Assembly: GCA_014695325.1 (NCBI GenBank)
Contig: JACJNZ010000092.1
Location: 186,001-250,000, forward strand
Source: Cyanobacteria bacterium FACHB-502
GTDB taxonomy: Bacteria; Cyanobacteriota; Cyanobacteriia; Elainellales; Elainellaceae
Direction of reading: 5' to 3'
DNA: 64,000 nt
How positions within the stretch are numbered: position 1 is the stretch's first letter; each line of letters starts with the position of its first letter. Under the pieces are notes generated by a model. It had not been told where the DNA came from. It did no database searches and saw only the letters and a list, made by a program, of their open reading frames with translations. Position numbers and translations under genes: made by a program. Below are positions 44,940 to 53,568 of this stretch, piece after piece.

Positions 44940-46403
44940 TCAACGGGTGGAAATGGCTGATTCCGAGGGCGATGTAAATCGCTGCCAACGCTTGCTAAAG
45001 GAATGCGCTAAAATTTGACCGAAAATCGACGGCTGCAACAGTACGCTCGAGGGTTTGAGCAAATGCAGCACTTCCAGGAAGGTGTGATGAATGCTAGCGC
45101 GATCGACGATCAGTTCTAGTAGCTGATCCCAGTACCAGTTTGTGAACCGGGTGGCAGCGTTTATTGGTTTGCCCTGAGTGCTGTGATAGCGGTAGTCAAT
45201 GCTGATTGCAGCCGTCCATGCCTCTTGATGCGCCTTGGCAAGCTGTTTTTGCAGCGCGTGAGTTTGCTGGTCGAGCTTGTCGATCGCCTGGTGCCGAAGA
45301 AACTGATCCAGTGTCATGGCTTCAAGGGCAGCAACGGTCATGGCTTGCCCATAGGTAGGATTCAGCAAGCAAGCCGCATGTCCGACGACAACTAAACGGG
45401 CAGGCAGCGGGGACTGCTCATAGTAATGCTGGCGATTTTCGTTGCCGTAATAGGCATAAGGTGGCGTTAGTGGGGTTGCTCGCTCGATCGCCTCTGCCAA
45501 AACAGGCGAGGGCAAACTGCGGGCAAACGCTAAAAATCCTGCATCATCAGTCGGAGGATAATCGCGATCGCCGCCGACTAAACTCACAATCCAGCGACAC
45601 TGGTTGGGATTGTCGCGATCGCCTTCAATTGGAAAGATGGCTCCGCCTCGAATCTGCTGAGGGGGGGCAGTGGGCATAAACACCATTTTCCAATTCACAT
45701 CCCAATCGGGCGGGGGCTGATAAATCCGAGCTACATAACCCACAAAGGCATTAATCTCGGTTTCGGGCGGTGCTTCATACCCTAGTTTCCGTAACCACTG
45801 CGGCGTATGAGAAGCCTTACCGCTGGCATCCACAACCAGATCCGCGTACAAATTCTGATTGGATTCAGAGTTGGATTCAGAATTGAGTTCAGAGTTGGAT
45901 TCAGGATTAGATTCAGGATTGAATTTTTTGTGTTGATGCAGCGATACCCCCAGAATTTTTTGGCGTTTCGGGTCGGTTAACAGTTCAGTCACGCTGGCTC
46001 CTGTTAGAAACTGCACCTGGGAAAAAGCGGCTAATCGGCGGCGAATGCTCCAGTCCAGCAAGTCCCGGCTAAAGGCAAGCAGTGCCAGCTCCGAGTCACG
46101 CTGGGCTGCCCAGCCGTTCGGTGTGAGGAAGGCAACGTCTTTTATGCTGTCTAGCTCGATCGCACCCTTGTCGAGCAGTTCTGATTTCAGTCCGGGAAAG
46201 AGCTGTTCCAGGATTTGTTGCCCTCGCAGCATCAGTGTGTGGGGAAAGCGAGAGTGGGGCACTCCCTTGCGGGGGGCAGGCTCATCTGGATAAATATCGC
46301 GCTCGATAACGGTAACGCGATCGAAATGATTTGCCAGAACCCGACTCATGAGCAGCCCTGACAGACTGCCCCCAATCACGACTGCATGACTGTTGTGTTG
46401 CAT
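44940..46403 (-). CDS. FAD-dependent monooxygenase-like protein
   Basis: 487 residues from an ATG at 46401-46403 with GGAGG 8 nt upstream (a longer frame to 46454 exists). The N-terminus has the FAD-binding VVIGGSLSGLLMSRVLA, the middle DLVVDASGKAS, and a later LVVVGHAACLLNPTYGQAM, the GD-like motif of aromatic hydroxylase/geranylgeranyl-reductase folds. A low-complexity insertion of repeated Glu-Ser-Asn units lies at about 170-190, encoded by a 13-14-bp microrepeat. It is probably co-transcribed with the P450 and may act on the same lipophilic substrate. Confidence 0.82.
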   Translation of the reverse strand: MQHNSHAVVIGGSLSGLLMSRVLANHFDRVTVIERDIYPDEPAPRKGVPHSRFPHTLMLRGQQILEQLFPGLKSELLDKGAIELDSIKDVAFLTPNGWAAQRDSELALLAFSRDLLDWSIRRRLAAFSQVQFLTGASVTELLTDPKRQKILGVSLHQHKKFNPESNPESNSELNSESNSESNQNLYADLVVDASGKASHTPQWLRKLGYEAPPETEINAFVGYVARIYQPPPDWDVNWKMVFMPTAPPQQIRGGAIFPIEGDRDNPNQCRWIVSLVGGDRDYPPTDDAGFLAFARSLPSPVLAEAIERATPLTPPYAYYGNENRQHYYEQSPLPARLVVVGHAACLLNPTYGQAMTVAALEAMTLDQFLRHQAIDKLDQQTHALQKQLAKAHQEAWTAAISIDYRYHSTQGKPINAATRFTNWYWDQLLELIVDRASIHHTFLEVLHLLKPSSVLLQPSIFGQILAHSFSKRWQRFTSPSESAISTR

Positions 46404-47166
46404 TATGGCATCCTCCAAAGCACTCAAGCAGCCCGACTGCCTGATACTCTCCAATCTTAATCGCGATGTTAATCAAGCAACATTCCCCTTCAGGGGAACA
46501 GGCAGGACACGCGGCTACGATCGCCCTTCCTTTCTTGCCTTTATCCTTTCTTGCCTTTATCCTTACCTTTGAAGCGCGCTGCAGCTCTACTGCATCCGTA
46601 AACAACACGACTGCGAGTAAAACAACATAACTGCGAGCAAACAACACGGCTGCGAAAAGGATTCCTGTCGCATGTCTAAAAGCATTCGCTGAAACATTGA
46701 GCGGGGTATCGGTATTTCAGCCCTTAATGAACTGCCAGCCGCAGCAGAATGCGATCGCCTCGGTGCTCTCAGTTTTCTACACTTTTTTGCAAGCAATAAT
46801 GTTCACGCGATCGTCACTGCGAACGTTCTTTCAGTTCTACATACTCAATCTAAAACTGTACAAATCATCTATAAGCTATCTACAAACTATTTATAAATTA
46901 TTTACAAATTAATGATGCTTCGGTGCAGATAATCCTTGATCCCTTTTCATCCCCTATGATTTTCCTGATAGGTTCTCCTGCTGTCTTAATTTTTGTAGCT
47001 GGGTAGCTTCGAGTTCGGTGAATCGCGATGCAGCGAGTCCATTAGCTTGACGATGCAGCAGCTTTCAGAGAATTTGATGGAGCTTGAAGTCGATCGAGGG
47101 GCTGGTACGATACCATCCTTAAATAATGGATTGGCAACACTACACTTTTTAACTTCCTTACTTCCT
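46404..47166. other. Intergenic region with two tandem arrays
   Basis: No confident gene. CCTTTCTTGCCTTTAT is repeated exactly at 46529-46544 and 46545-46560. A 20-bp unit AACAACACGACTGCGAG is repeated three times at 46601-46658. An A+T-rich 11-12-bp repeat (CTATNTANAAATTATTTA-like) fills about 46868-46912. A TTCCCCT/AGGGGAA hairpin lies near 46483-46500. Confidence 0.65.
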
Positions 47167-47526
47167 ATGGAGCCATCACTGCCCACTGAGGTGATTCTCA
47201 GCCACCCAAAACGATCGCTTGGTAGCCTGCACCTGAATTGGAATCCACAGCCAGGGGCATATCTCGATCTCGAAGGTAAAACCTATGCAGTGCTGGAGCG
47301 TCATCATCGCTATCAGTTCAAGGCAGGCAAATACTGTCTGCAAAAAATTGCCCTTTATGTCCAGTCCATTCAGCGTCCGGCTGAGCAGAGTGAGTTTAAT
47401 GGACTGTGGATTATTGGCGATGCGACCTGTCGCTACAGTGCGCGATCGGAGCTAATTCGGTGTGCGATTAATCCGTCTGGTCCCTGTGAAGGATGCAGCC
47501 ACTATGAAACGATCGCCGAAGCCTGA
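47167..47526 (+). CDS. DUF6464-type conserved cyanobacterial protein
   Basis: 119 residues from the ATG at 47167 (an in-frame upstream start at 47047 would add 40 residues that do not resemble the family). The conserved core has TEVILSHPKRSLGSLHL, YLDLEGKTYAVLERHHRYQ and IIGDATCRYSARSELIRCA, with a C-terminal Cys pair GPCEGC that may bind metal. Function unknown. It is soluble and has no visible operon partner; fmt follows on the opposite strand, convergent. Confidence 0.8.
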   Translation: MEPSLPTEVILSHPKRSLGSLHLNWNPQPGAYLDLEGKTYAVLERHHRYQFKAGKYCLQKIALYVQSIQRPAEQSEFNGLWIIGDATCRYSARSELIRCAINPSGPCEGCSHYETIAEA

Positions 47527-47586
47527 AGTGGCTTTTGCCAAACGGCCCCACCGATTGCTTCGCACGTTCCTGGAGAGATAATCGCC

Positions 47587-48588
47587 TCACAGCCTGTCCA
47601 GCTTTTCGCCTACCTGGAGCCGCATCCCGTTGACAAAATCCCAGCCGGACTGCGATCGTTTTCCGGCAGGCTGCACCTCTTTGAGCAACAGCACCCCTGC
47701 CCCGGTTTGCACCACCGCGCCCTGACCTTTCAGCAATCCCACGATCGTTCCCGGTTCCGCGTCTTGCAGTGCATCAGCCTGGGTCCATTCCTGCTGGATC
47801 TTGCCGAGTTCTGGCGGCATAACGGAAAGTGAACAGTCCAGGGGAAGAGTAACGCTAATCTTGAGGGGCGCATCTCGAAACTGAGTCACGCAGCTCGGAT
47901 AAAAGCCGCGAATCTGATTGTGTAGCTCCAGAGCCGATCGCGTCCAGTGAAGCTGATAGTCTTCTTTTTTGATCAGCGGCGCGTAGGTTGCCTCGGCATC
48001 ATTCTGCGGCACAGGCTGAATCAGGTTTTGCTCCAAACCAAACAGTGTGTTTACTAGCAGCGTCGCCGCATCAAAGGACAGGGTTTTTGCCAGGTCGAGG
48101 GCATGGTCGCTAAGGGCGATCGGCGTCACAGACTTGAGCAGCATCGCGCCTGTGTCCATTCCCGCGTCCATCAGCATCGTGGTAATTCCGGTTTCTGCTT
48201 CGCCGTGATAAAGGCTCCACTGAATCGGCGCAGCTCCGCGATACTTCGGCAAAATCGACCCGTGGGCATTGATGCAGCCCAGACGCGGCATATCAAGAAT
48301 TTCCTGTGACAAAATCTGACCGTATGCCACGACCATAAAAGCATCTGCCCCTGCCTGACGCAAAGTTTGCAGCACCGTTTCATCTTTTTTGATGCGCTGC
48401 GGCTGCCACACCGTTAGCCCCTGCTCGATCGCCAGAGCTTTCACCGGAGAAGGCGTGACCTCATTGCCGCGTCCCCGTCGCTTATCGGGCTGCGTCACCA
48501 CGCCCAACACCTCGATCGCCTCATGACGAACCAACCGTTCCAGGCTGGGCACGGCAAACTGAGGAGTTCCAAAAAAGATAATTTTCAT
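47587..48588 (-). CDS. fmt: Methionyl-tRNA formyltransferase
   Basis: Formylates initiator Met-tRNA with 10-formyl-tetrahydrofolate. 333 residues from the ATG at 48586-48588, the usual length. [18 protein letters not shown] opens the Rossmann-like domain, [19 protein letters not shown] holds the catalytic Asn-x-His and SLLPxYRG signature, and [17 protein letters not shown] the catalytic aspartate. The C-terminal OB-fold domain follows from about residue 205. A longer frame to 48621 exists but lacks family support. Confidence 0.95.
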   Translation of the reverse strand: MKIIFFGTPQFAVPSLERLVRHEAIEVLGVVTQPDKRRGRGNEVTPSPVKALAIEQGLTVWQPQRIKKDETVLQTLRQAGADAFMVVAYGQILSQEILDMPRLGCINAHGSILPKYRGAAPIQWSLYHGEAETGITTMLMDAGMDTGAMLLKSVTPIALSDHALDLAKTLSFDAATLLVNTLFGLEQNLIQPVPQNDAEATYAPLIKKEDYQLHWTRSALELHNQIRGFYPSCVTQFRDAPLKISVTLPLDCSLSVMPPELGKIQQEWTQADALQDAEPGTIVGLLKGQGAVVQTGAGVLLLKEVQPAGKRSQSGWDFVNGMRLQVGEKLDRL

Positions 48589-48689
48589 AGGAGACCACAG
48601 GAAAAAAGCAGGCGATCGCAATCATGCCGAATCATGCTGCTGAACGATTGAGTTGCCGAACTTCTAATGGGATGGACTTCGGATTTGAT

Positions 48690-49721
48690 TTATTTTGGCT
48701 CGATAATAATTTCAATTCGGCGATTGCGCTGGCGATTGATTGGCGTATCGTTTGCTGAAATCGGGCGACTGTGCCCATAGCCTTCGACCAGCCAGTGATA
48801 GCCCTCCTTGAGCTGACCCCCCAGATACTGCTCGATCGCCTTTGCCTGCTGAAACGATCGCTCTCGATCGGCAGCTTCGGTGCTTTGAGCATCCAGATGG
48901 GCAGTCACGCGAATCGTCGCGCCTGAATACTGCTTGAGGTCGCTGACAATGCTGTTTAAAATCGCATCGGTTCCCGGCTTCAGCGTCGTCTGGTCTGACT
49001 CAAATAAAGCATCACTGGGCAGCGTCACCATTAGCCGATCGTCCTGAGACACCGTACTGGTTGCTGCCGGAGGCACAGCTGTTGCCGGATTGGGGCTGGC
49101 AGTCGAACGAGAGACACCCGGATTAAGCTGCTGCTGAATTGCCTGAAGCCGGGCGGTAATATCGCTGCTGCGATTCGGCGTTCCCAGGCGATTTTCAATT
49201 GTAGTAGCGCGATCGCTAATCCGGTCTAGCTCTTGCTCAAGCTTGATGAGTTCGGCTTGCAGCTTTTGACGATCGGTATTGGCCAGGGGCAATGCAGCCG
49301 CATCGGTTACGGTGGTTGTTGCAGGAGCAGGACTCGCGGCAGGCGAATTGCCAGCGACGATCGAGGTATCAGGCGAAGCAGTCTTGCCCTGCCAGGTCTG
49401 GGGCAATCGCTCAATCTGTCTCAGCAGGGTCTCCGAGCTATTCAGCAACCGCTCGACAAAGGGCATTTCCTGCGTTTGAGCCGGATAAAAATGAGCGATC
49501 GCCACGCCTGCAATCACCGCAAAGCTCCCGCCTGTGCCCAGCAGCATCAGCCGAAATAGCCAAACCAGGGCTGACCCGCGTTTACGAGGTTTCGCGACGA
49601 CTGTTTTTGCTGGCGGGTCAAGCGGTGCTGCCTGCGGGGGAATTGGCTCATTGACCCCGGTCGAACTGCTTTGCACTGGCTCTGCGGTGTTAGAGGGAGA
49701 AGTCGAGGGGGATTGCGTCAT
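48690..49721 (-). CDS. OmpA-family envelope protein with one membrane anchor
   Basis: 343 residues from the ATG at 49719-49721 (GAGG ribosome-binding site). A cytoplasmic Pro/Ser-rich N-terminus, one membrane helix at about 55-75 (LVWLFRLMLLGTGGSFAVIAG), a periplasmic coiled coil (about 150-190) with Ala/Pro/Thr linkers, and a C-terminal OmpA-like domain with LFESDQTTLKPG and NRQRNRRIEI, which bind peptidoglycan. Resembles cell-envelope tethering proteins; not a beta-barrel. The partner is unknown. Confidence 0.87.
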   Translation of the reverse strand: MTQSPSTSPSNTAEPVQSSSTGVNEPIPPQAAPLDPPAKTVVAKPRKRGSALVWLFRLMLLGTGGSFAVIAGVAIAHFYPAQTQEMPFVERLLNSSETLLRQIERLPQTWQGKTASPDTSIVAGNSPAASPAPATTTVTDAAALPLANTDRQKLQAELIKLEQELDRISDRATTIENRLGTPNRSSDITARLQAIQQQLNPGVSRSTASPNPATAVPPAATSTVSQDDRLMVTLPSDALFESDQTTLKPGTDAILNSIVSDLKQYSGATIRVTAHLDAQSTEAADRERSFQQAKAIEQYLGGQLKEGYHWLVEGYGHSRPISANDTPINRQRNRRIEIIIEPK

Positions 49722-50046
49722 ACACACCTCATGCACGTCCTTACATTCCTGATGATGCTAACTCAATTGGTCACAAAGTCCAGCATTTTGCGGCAGTTTT
49801 TTCTTCCCGATCAGGACTCGCGCTAAAAATAAACTTTCCGGGAATAATACCTGTAATCGAGGTGAAATGAATCATCGCTGAGGATTGAGCAGCCCGTAGC
49901 AAAGCTGTATTTCGCAACATTAAGGCAAGTTGAAAGATTTTCTAAGCAAACCATCCTGAACGGTAATCCCTTGCTATACATGGAAGTAGAAAGCTTTTGC
50001 TGTTTGGGCGCACTGTTTCAATTACCGTCGTCCAGAGGCTACTTCT

Positions 50047-51000
50047 ATGGTTTCACGGCTTCCTACGGGATCGGCGCAATGCCCGTCCCGGCTGTGTTTG
50101 TCAGTACTTTTGCTATCGTGTGCCGTGTGGGGTGCAGGTTCGCGCTGGGCTTTATCTCGCTCAGTTTTTGACTCGATTTCGACTTCTACCTCGACTTCTG
50201 CTTCGATTTCCACGGTTGGTTTCACAACTGACCAATCGGGAAATCACGCTCCGCTTTTTACCGATACTTCTGTTCCCCAGTCTGACCATCCTCCTCACAC
50301 CGATAATTCCATGACCCCTGTGCAGCTTGACCCGCTCGATAGTCCTTATCCGGTTCCCTGGAGCTGGATTATGGCAGTGCTGACCGAAGCAAAAGCAGAC
50401 GCAACGCCGCGATTTCGCTACTACCGCAGTCCTTCCCTGATTTCGCCCGACGGAGAGTACGCCGCTTACAGCCGGATTCAGGTGGAACTGGGAACGCACT
50501 TCACTCAGAGCCGAGTGGCAAGCGTTCTGTTCCTTGAGAATTTGAAAACGGGTGATCTGCACACAATTACCGCTTCTTCCCCGTTTGCCGATAACCCATT
50601 TATGGCAGAAGCTGAGCCAGAAGAGGCAGGGCGCATCGCCATTCTGATTCCGGTTGCCTGGTCTGAGTCGGGCGATCGCGTGCTTGCCCGTGAGTTTGAG
50701 TCGATTTTTGGCAGCGATATTGCGTCTGATTTTGCCGTTGTCTGGCATCGATCGTCTAACCTGACCCGCACAATCGCCCCAACCCAGGTAGACTACAGCA
50801 ATGCCGTGCTGCTGGGCTGGAGCCAGACTGATCCTAATCAGGTGCTCTTTCGAGCGGGCAATTTGGGCGATCCCGAATGGTTGCTCTATGCGGTCGATGC
50901 CAGCGGTCAAACCCGCCAAATGGCTCAAGATCAGCCGATCGTGTTCGGGCAAACGGTCAACAGCATTTGGGCAGGACCACAGGCGTACGTTCGTCCTTGA
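50047..51000 (+). CDS. Exported conserved cyanobacterial protein
   Basis: 317 residues. An N-terminal hydrophobic segment (LCLSVLLLSCAVWGAGSRW, about 16-34) looks like a signal peptide or anchor, followed by a Ser/Thr-rich stretch. The conserved part begins near residue 100 (VPWSWIMAVLTEAKADATP), and contains SPDGEYAAYSRIQVEL and LFRAGNLGDPEWLLYAVD, which suggest beta-propeller-like blades (TolB/WD-type) without proof. Function unknown. Convergent with the DUF4335 gene 36 bp downstream. Confidence 0.75.
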   Translation: MVSRLPTGSAQCPSRLCLSVLLLSCAVWGAGSRWALSRSVFDSISTSTSTSASISTVGFTTDQSGNHAPLFTDTSVPQSDHPPHTDNSMTPVQLDPLDSPYPVPWSWIMAVLTEAKADATPRFRYYRSPSLISPDGEYAAYSRIQVELGTHFTQSRVASVLFLENLKTGDLHTITASSPFADNPFMAEAEPEEAGRIAILIPVAWSESGDRVLAREFESIFGSDIASDFAVVWHRSSNLTRTIAPTQVDYSNAVLLGWSQTDPNQVLFRAGNLGDPEWLLYAVDASGQTRQMAQDQPIVFGQTVNSIWAGPQAYVRP

Positions 51001-51036
51001 TTCTGCTCTAGATTCTTTCCCTGCTTAAATAGCCGC

Positions 51037-52236
51037 TCAGGGCGAGGGCGAAGGTGAGGGTAAGACTTCCGCCTGTCCATTCCACGGGCTTACCTCCAGC
51101 ACACCATCCGGCTGAAACACCACGCGAAACTGAGCCAGCGGTTCCTGGCTGTTTGCCTCGTTGGGGGGATAGCGCAGATCGACCAGGGGCGTTTCGTTGA
51201 CAAAGTTGAGTGCAGGGTCATTGGCAAACCTAAAGCCCAGCACTTCTCCTGACGGGGCAACCCCGACCCGGTAAATTAACGCTTCTTTGAAAGTTGGCTC
51301 AGTTCTCCAGGCGCGATCGAGGCGCTCGTACAGGGCAACTTGCAGCCGCTCAAGCTCGATTGGCTCTGTAATCTCAGGTCGGTTCGTGAGAATGGCAGCT
51401 GCCGCCGGATTGGTTGCCGCATTTGCAGATTCCGTAGCAGCTCCGGGACTGGCGTTTGCAGCAGGCGACTCAACAGGAGAAGCGATCGGCGAAGATTCGG
51501 TCGAGCTGTTAGTTGCCTCAGGCGAAGGCGACTCGTTTGGGGCAGGGGAACTGCCAGGAGAAGGGCTGGCGGCAGGCGAGGCTCCGGGCTGCGTTTGGCT
51601 GGTGGCGTTCGGCACAGGCTCCGGTCGGCGCACTTCGGGAATTGGCACAAAGAACAGCGCGGCGGCGGCGGCAGCCAGTCCCGCAACCCCTAGCAAGGCA
51701 GGCACGGTTTGCTGAGTCGCAGGTTTTTGCACCGCAGCCTGTCGTTTCGGGAGCGGCGATAGATTTAGCGTCAGATCGGGCAGCGTTTGACCATCTGCCA
51801 GCATTTGGTCGATCGCCTCAACCAGATCAAAAAACTGAGTGGTGGTCAGGTCAAACTGGGCAGCCGTGGGATTGACGGGGCTATCAACGTGAACTTCCTG
51901 CGGCTGAACCAAAAGGCGATGCAGCGTAGGACTGACCTGGGCAATTTGAACTGATGATCCGCCGCGCTGCCCAACTCCTGCCGCATTGCTAGCAAGCTTA
52001 GATCGATGGGGAATGCCGCTGAGGTAGGTTTGGGCATAATCGCTCACGGTGGTTATGAGCTGGTTGAGCAAATCTCGCCCGCCGGACAACGGCTTTTCCT
52101 GTCCTGCCAGATAGCACTGAAAGCCTGTAACCATCGATAGCAAAGAATGAGCCATACCGCCACTAGCAGCCGGATCGCCTACCCCTTGCAGAACTAGGGT
52201 GCAATTCGGCAAACTATACTGCCGTTGAATCGTCAT
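51037..52236 (-). CDS. DUF4335 family membrane-anchored protein
   Basis: 399 residues, cyanobacterial family of unknown role. The N-terminal part has RQYSLPNCTLVLQGV and a conserved helical region to about 170. One membrane helix at about 182-200 (LLGVAGLAAAAAALFFVPI), then a long Pro/Ser/Ala-rich linker (about 205-275) and a C-terminal DUF4335 domain (about 275-385). Its start overlaps the stop of the DUF3038 gene by 4 bp, so the two are coupled and likely interact. Confidence 0.85.
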   Translation of the reverse strand: MTIQRQYSLPNCTLVLQGVGDPAASGGMAHSLLSMVTGFQCYLAGQEKPLSGGRDLLNQLITTVSDYAQTYLSGIPHRSKLASNAAGVGQRGGSSVQIAQVSPTLHRLLVQPQEVHVDSPVNPTAAQFDLTTTQFFDLVEAIDQMLADGQTLPDLTLNLSPLPKRQAAVQKPATQQTVPALLGVAGLAAAAAALFFVPIPEVRRPEPVPNATSQTQPGASPAASPSPGSSPAPNESPSPEATNSSTESSPIASPVESPAANASPGAATESANAATNPAAAAILTNRPEITEPIELERLQVALYERLDRAWRTEPTFKEALIYRVGVAPSGEVLGFRFANDPALNFVNETPLVDLRYPPNEANSQEPLAQFRVVFQPDGVLEVSPWNGQAEVLPSPSPSP

Positions 52237-52838
52237 GACACTTCTCCATCAAACAGGCTGCTCCAGAGCCGCTGGCTTCCTGCCGTGCCTGTACAAAACA
52301 GGAGCTGACCCAGTAGGGTAAGTGCCAGTTCGTTGAGCTTTTCATCAGAGCTGTAGGCAGTGACCGCCGATCGTTTTGGGTTCATCCGCGATCGAAAATG
52401 GGCGCGAAACCGCTCCAGGTAATTCGATAAGCGCAAATGGTGGTCGGGAGTAAACTGTTTTTCGACCATTTGCTCGTAGGCAAACATAAGCTGCCGCACT
52501 AGCACCGTGAGCCGACGGGCAAGATGGCAGGTAATCACGACTAATGCTTTGCCCTCGGTAAGGCTGAGCGGACGACGCTGACTGTTTCGTCGGAGCGGGT
52601 TTGTTGCTCGCAGTTTCCACAGTGCCACGCGGTTCGGAATCACGTCGCTTAGCTCTAGCTGTCGGGCAGCCGCTAAAATTGCTTCGGAACCGCCTAGATC
52701 CAGAGCTTCGATAGCTAGCAGCAGCAAATCAATATCTTGACGAGTCCGACGCGGACAAACTCCTTCCGGCACATTGGGGTCAGGGAGGAGTGATAAAACT
52801 GCCGGAACTGATGGGGTGGGTGGACTACTTGCTTGCAT
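52233..52838 (-). CDS. DUF3038 family protein
   Basis: 201 residues from the ATG at 52836-52838 (GAGGG ribosome-binding site). Cyanobacteria-specific family without known function. Helical, with RTRQDIDLLLLAIEALDLGG and LARRLTVLVRQLMFAYEQM. No membrane helix or signal. The neighbouring DUF4335 gene is its usual partner in cyanobacterial genomes. Confidence 0.85.
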   Translation of the reverse strand: MQASSPPTPSVPAVLSLLPDPNVPEGVCPRRTRQDIDLLLLAIEALDLGGSEAILAAARQLELSDVIPNRVALWKLRATNPLRRNSQRRPLSLTEGKALVVITCHLARRLTVLVRQLMFAYEQMVEKQFTPDHHLRLSNYLERFRAHFRSRMNPKRSAVTAYSSDEKLNELALTLLGQLLFCTGTAGSQRLWSSLFDGEVS

Positions 52839-53197
52839 TACCCTCAAAAAGAAAAATCAGCAGAGATTCTAGCAAACCATACTTTACCCGGGTAGATTTG
52901 CCCAGAGTAGATTGCTCAGTTGGATTTGCCCAGTATGGAGCAAAACTAGGGTGAAGCAAAATGGTGTAGCACAATTGCGGGAGTCTGCCCAGTCCATTAT
53001 CCTAGCATCTCCGTATCCGCAGGTTACACTTCATTCGGTCAAGTTTGCTGTATAGCAGACGGGGCAACCGACTTTATAGTGCCCTTAATTACCAGGATCA
53101 ACCTATGCAAAGATAGGAAAGTGATTTGAACGCAAATCAAACTGTGCCGCTTCGGGTACAGGATGCAGTTGCGAGGTTATTTTTTGAGACGTTGTTT
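52839..53197. other. Intergenic region before ftrV
   Basis: No gene seen. Imperfect 14-bp units (GTAGATTTGCCCA-like) recur around 52890-52935, and a small hairpin CCTAT/ATAGG lies near 53103-53118. A promoter for ftrV is expected here, but I cannot pick one with confidence. Confidence 0.4.
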
Positions 53198-53419
53198 ATG
53201 AAAGTTGGCGATCGTGTACGAGTCAAAGAATCAGTTGTGGTTTACAACAATCCCACTCACCGTAACCAAGCGTTTGACATTCAGGGCATGGAAGGAGAGA
53301 TAATGGCACTCGCTAACGAATGGCATGGCAAGCCGATCAGCGCAAACTATCCGCTTCTGGTTAGGTTTGACAATAAATTTAAGGTGCACCTGCGCGAAAA
53401 CGAGCTGGAGCTAGTTTAG
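53198..53419 (+). CDS. ftrV: Ferredoxin-thioredoxin reductase, variable chain
   Basis: Small beta-barrel subunit that stabilises the catalytic chain of the enzyme passing electrons from ferredoxin to thioredoxins in the light. The ATG at 53198 gives 73 residues, the family's normal length, beginning MKVGDRVRVKESVVVYNNP and ending KVHLRENELELV. An in-frame extension to 53126 is not family-like. The catalytic subunit gene is not in the window. Confidence 0.93.
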   Translation: MKVGDRVRVKESVVVYNNPTHRNQAFDIQGMEGEIMALANEWHGKPISANYPLLVRFDNKFKVHLRENELELV

Positions 53420-53486
53420 ATAAACGACAGCCATCTTTAGTACGTTTGTGGTTTGTTTGCGATCGGGTGGTTCGCGAACTGCTGTT

Positions 53487-53568
53487 GAGGAATTCATCCA
53501 GAGGAATTCATCCACCCGATAAGCCCCTCGCACAAGGCTCAACCACCCTCTAGCTCAACCACTCTCTA
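53487..53568. repeat. Two tandem pairs at the DUF3370 3' end
   Basis: GAGGAATTCATCCA at 53487-53500 and 53501-53514 (perfect), then GCTCAACCACCCTCTA (53537-53552) and GCTCAACCACTCTCTA (53553-53568). The last overlaps the stop codon of the minus-strand gene. Confidence 0.75.

Noticed and set aside
46404-46800. Minus-strand small frames upstream of the FAD protein
   Set aside because: They are produced by tandem repeats and lack family similarity; the start of the FAD protein at 46403 is supported by a ribosome-binding site.
50161-50952. Minus-strand open frame of 263 codons opposite the exported hypothetical protein
   Set aside because: Arg-rich shadow of the plus-strand gene; no ribosome-binding site and no recognisable domain.
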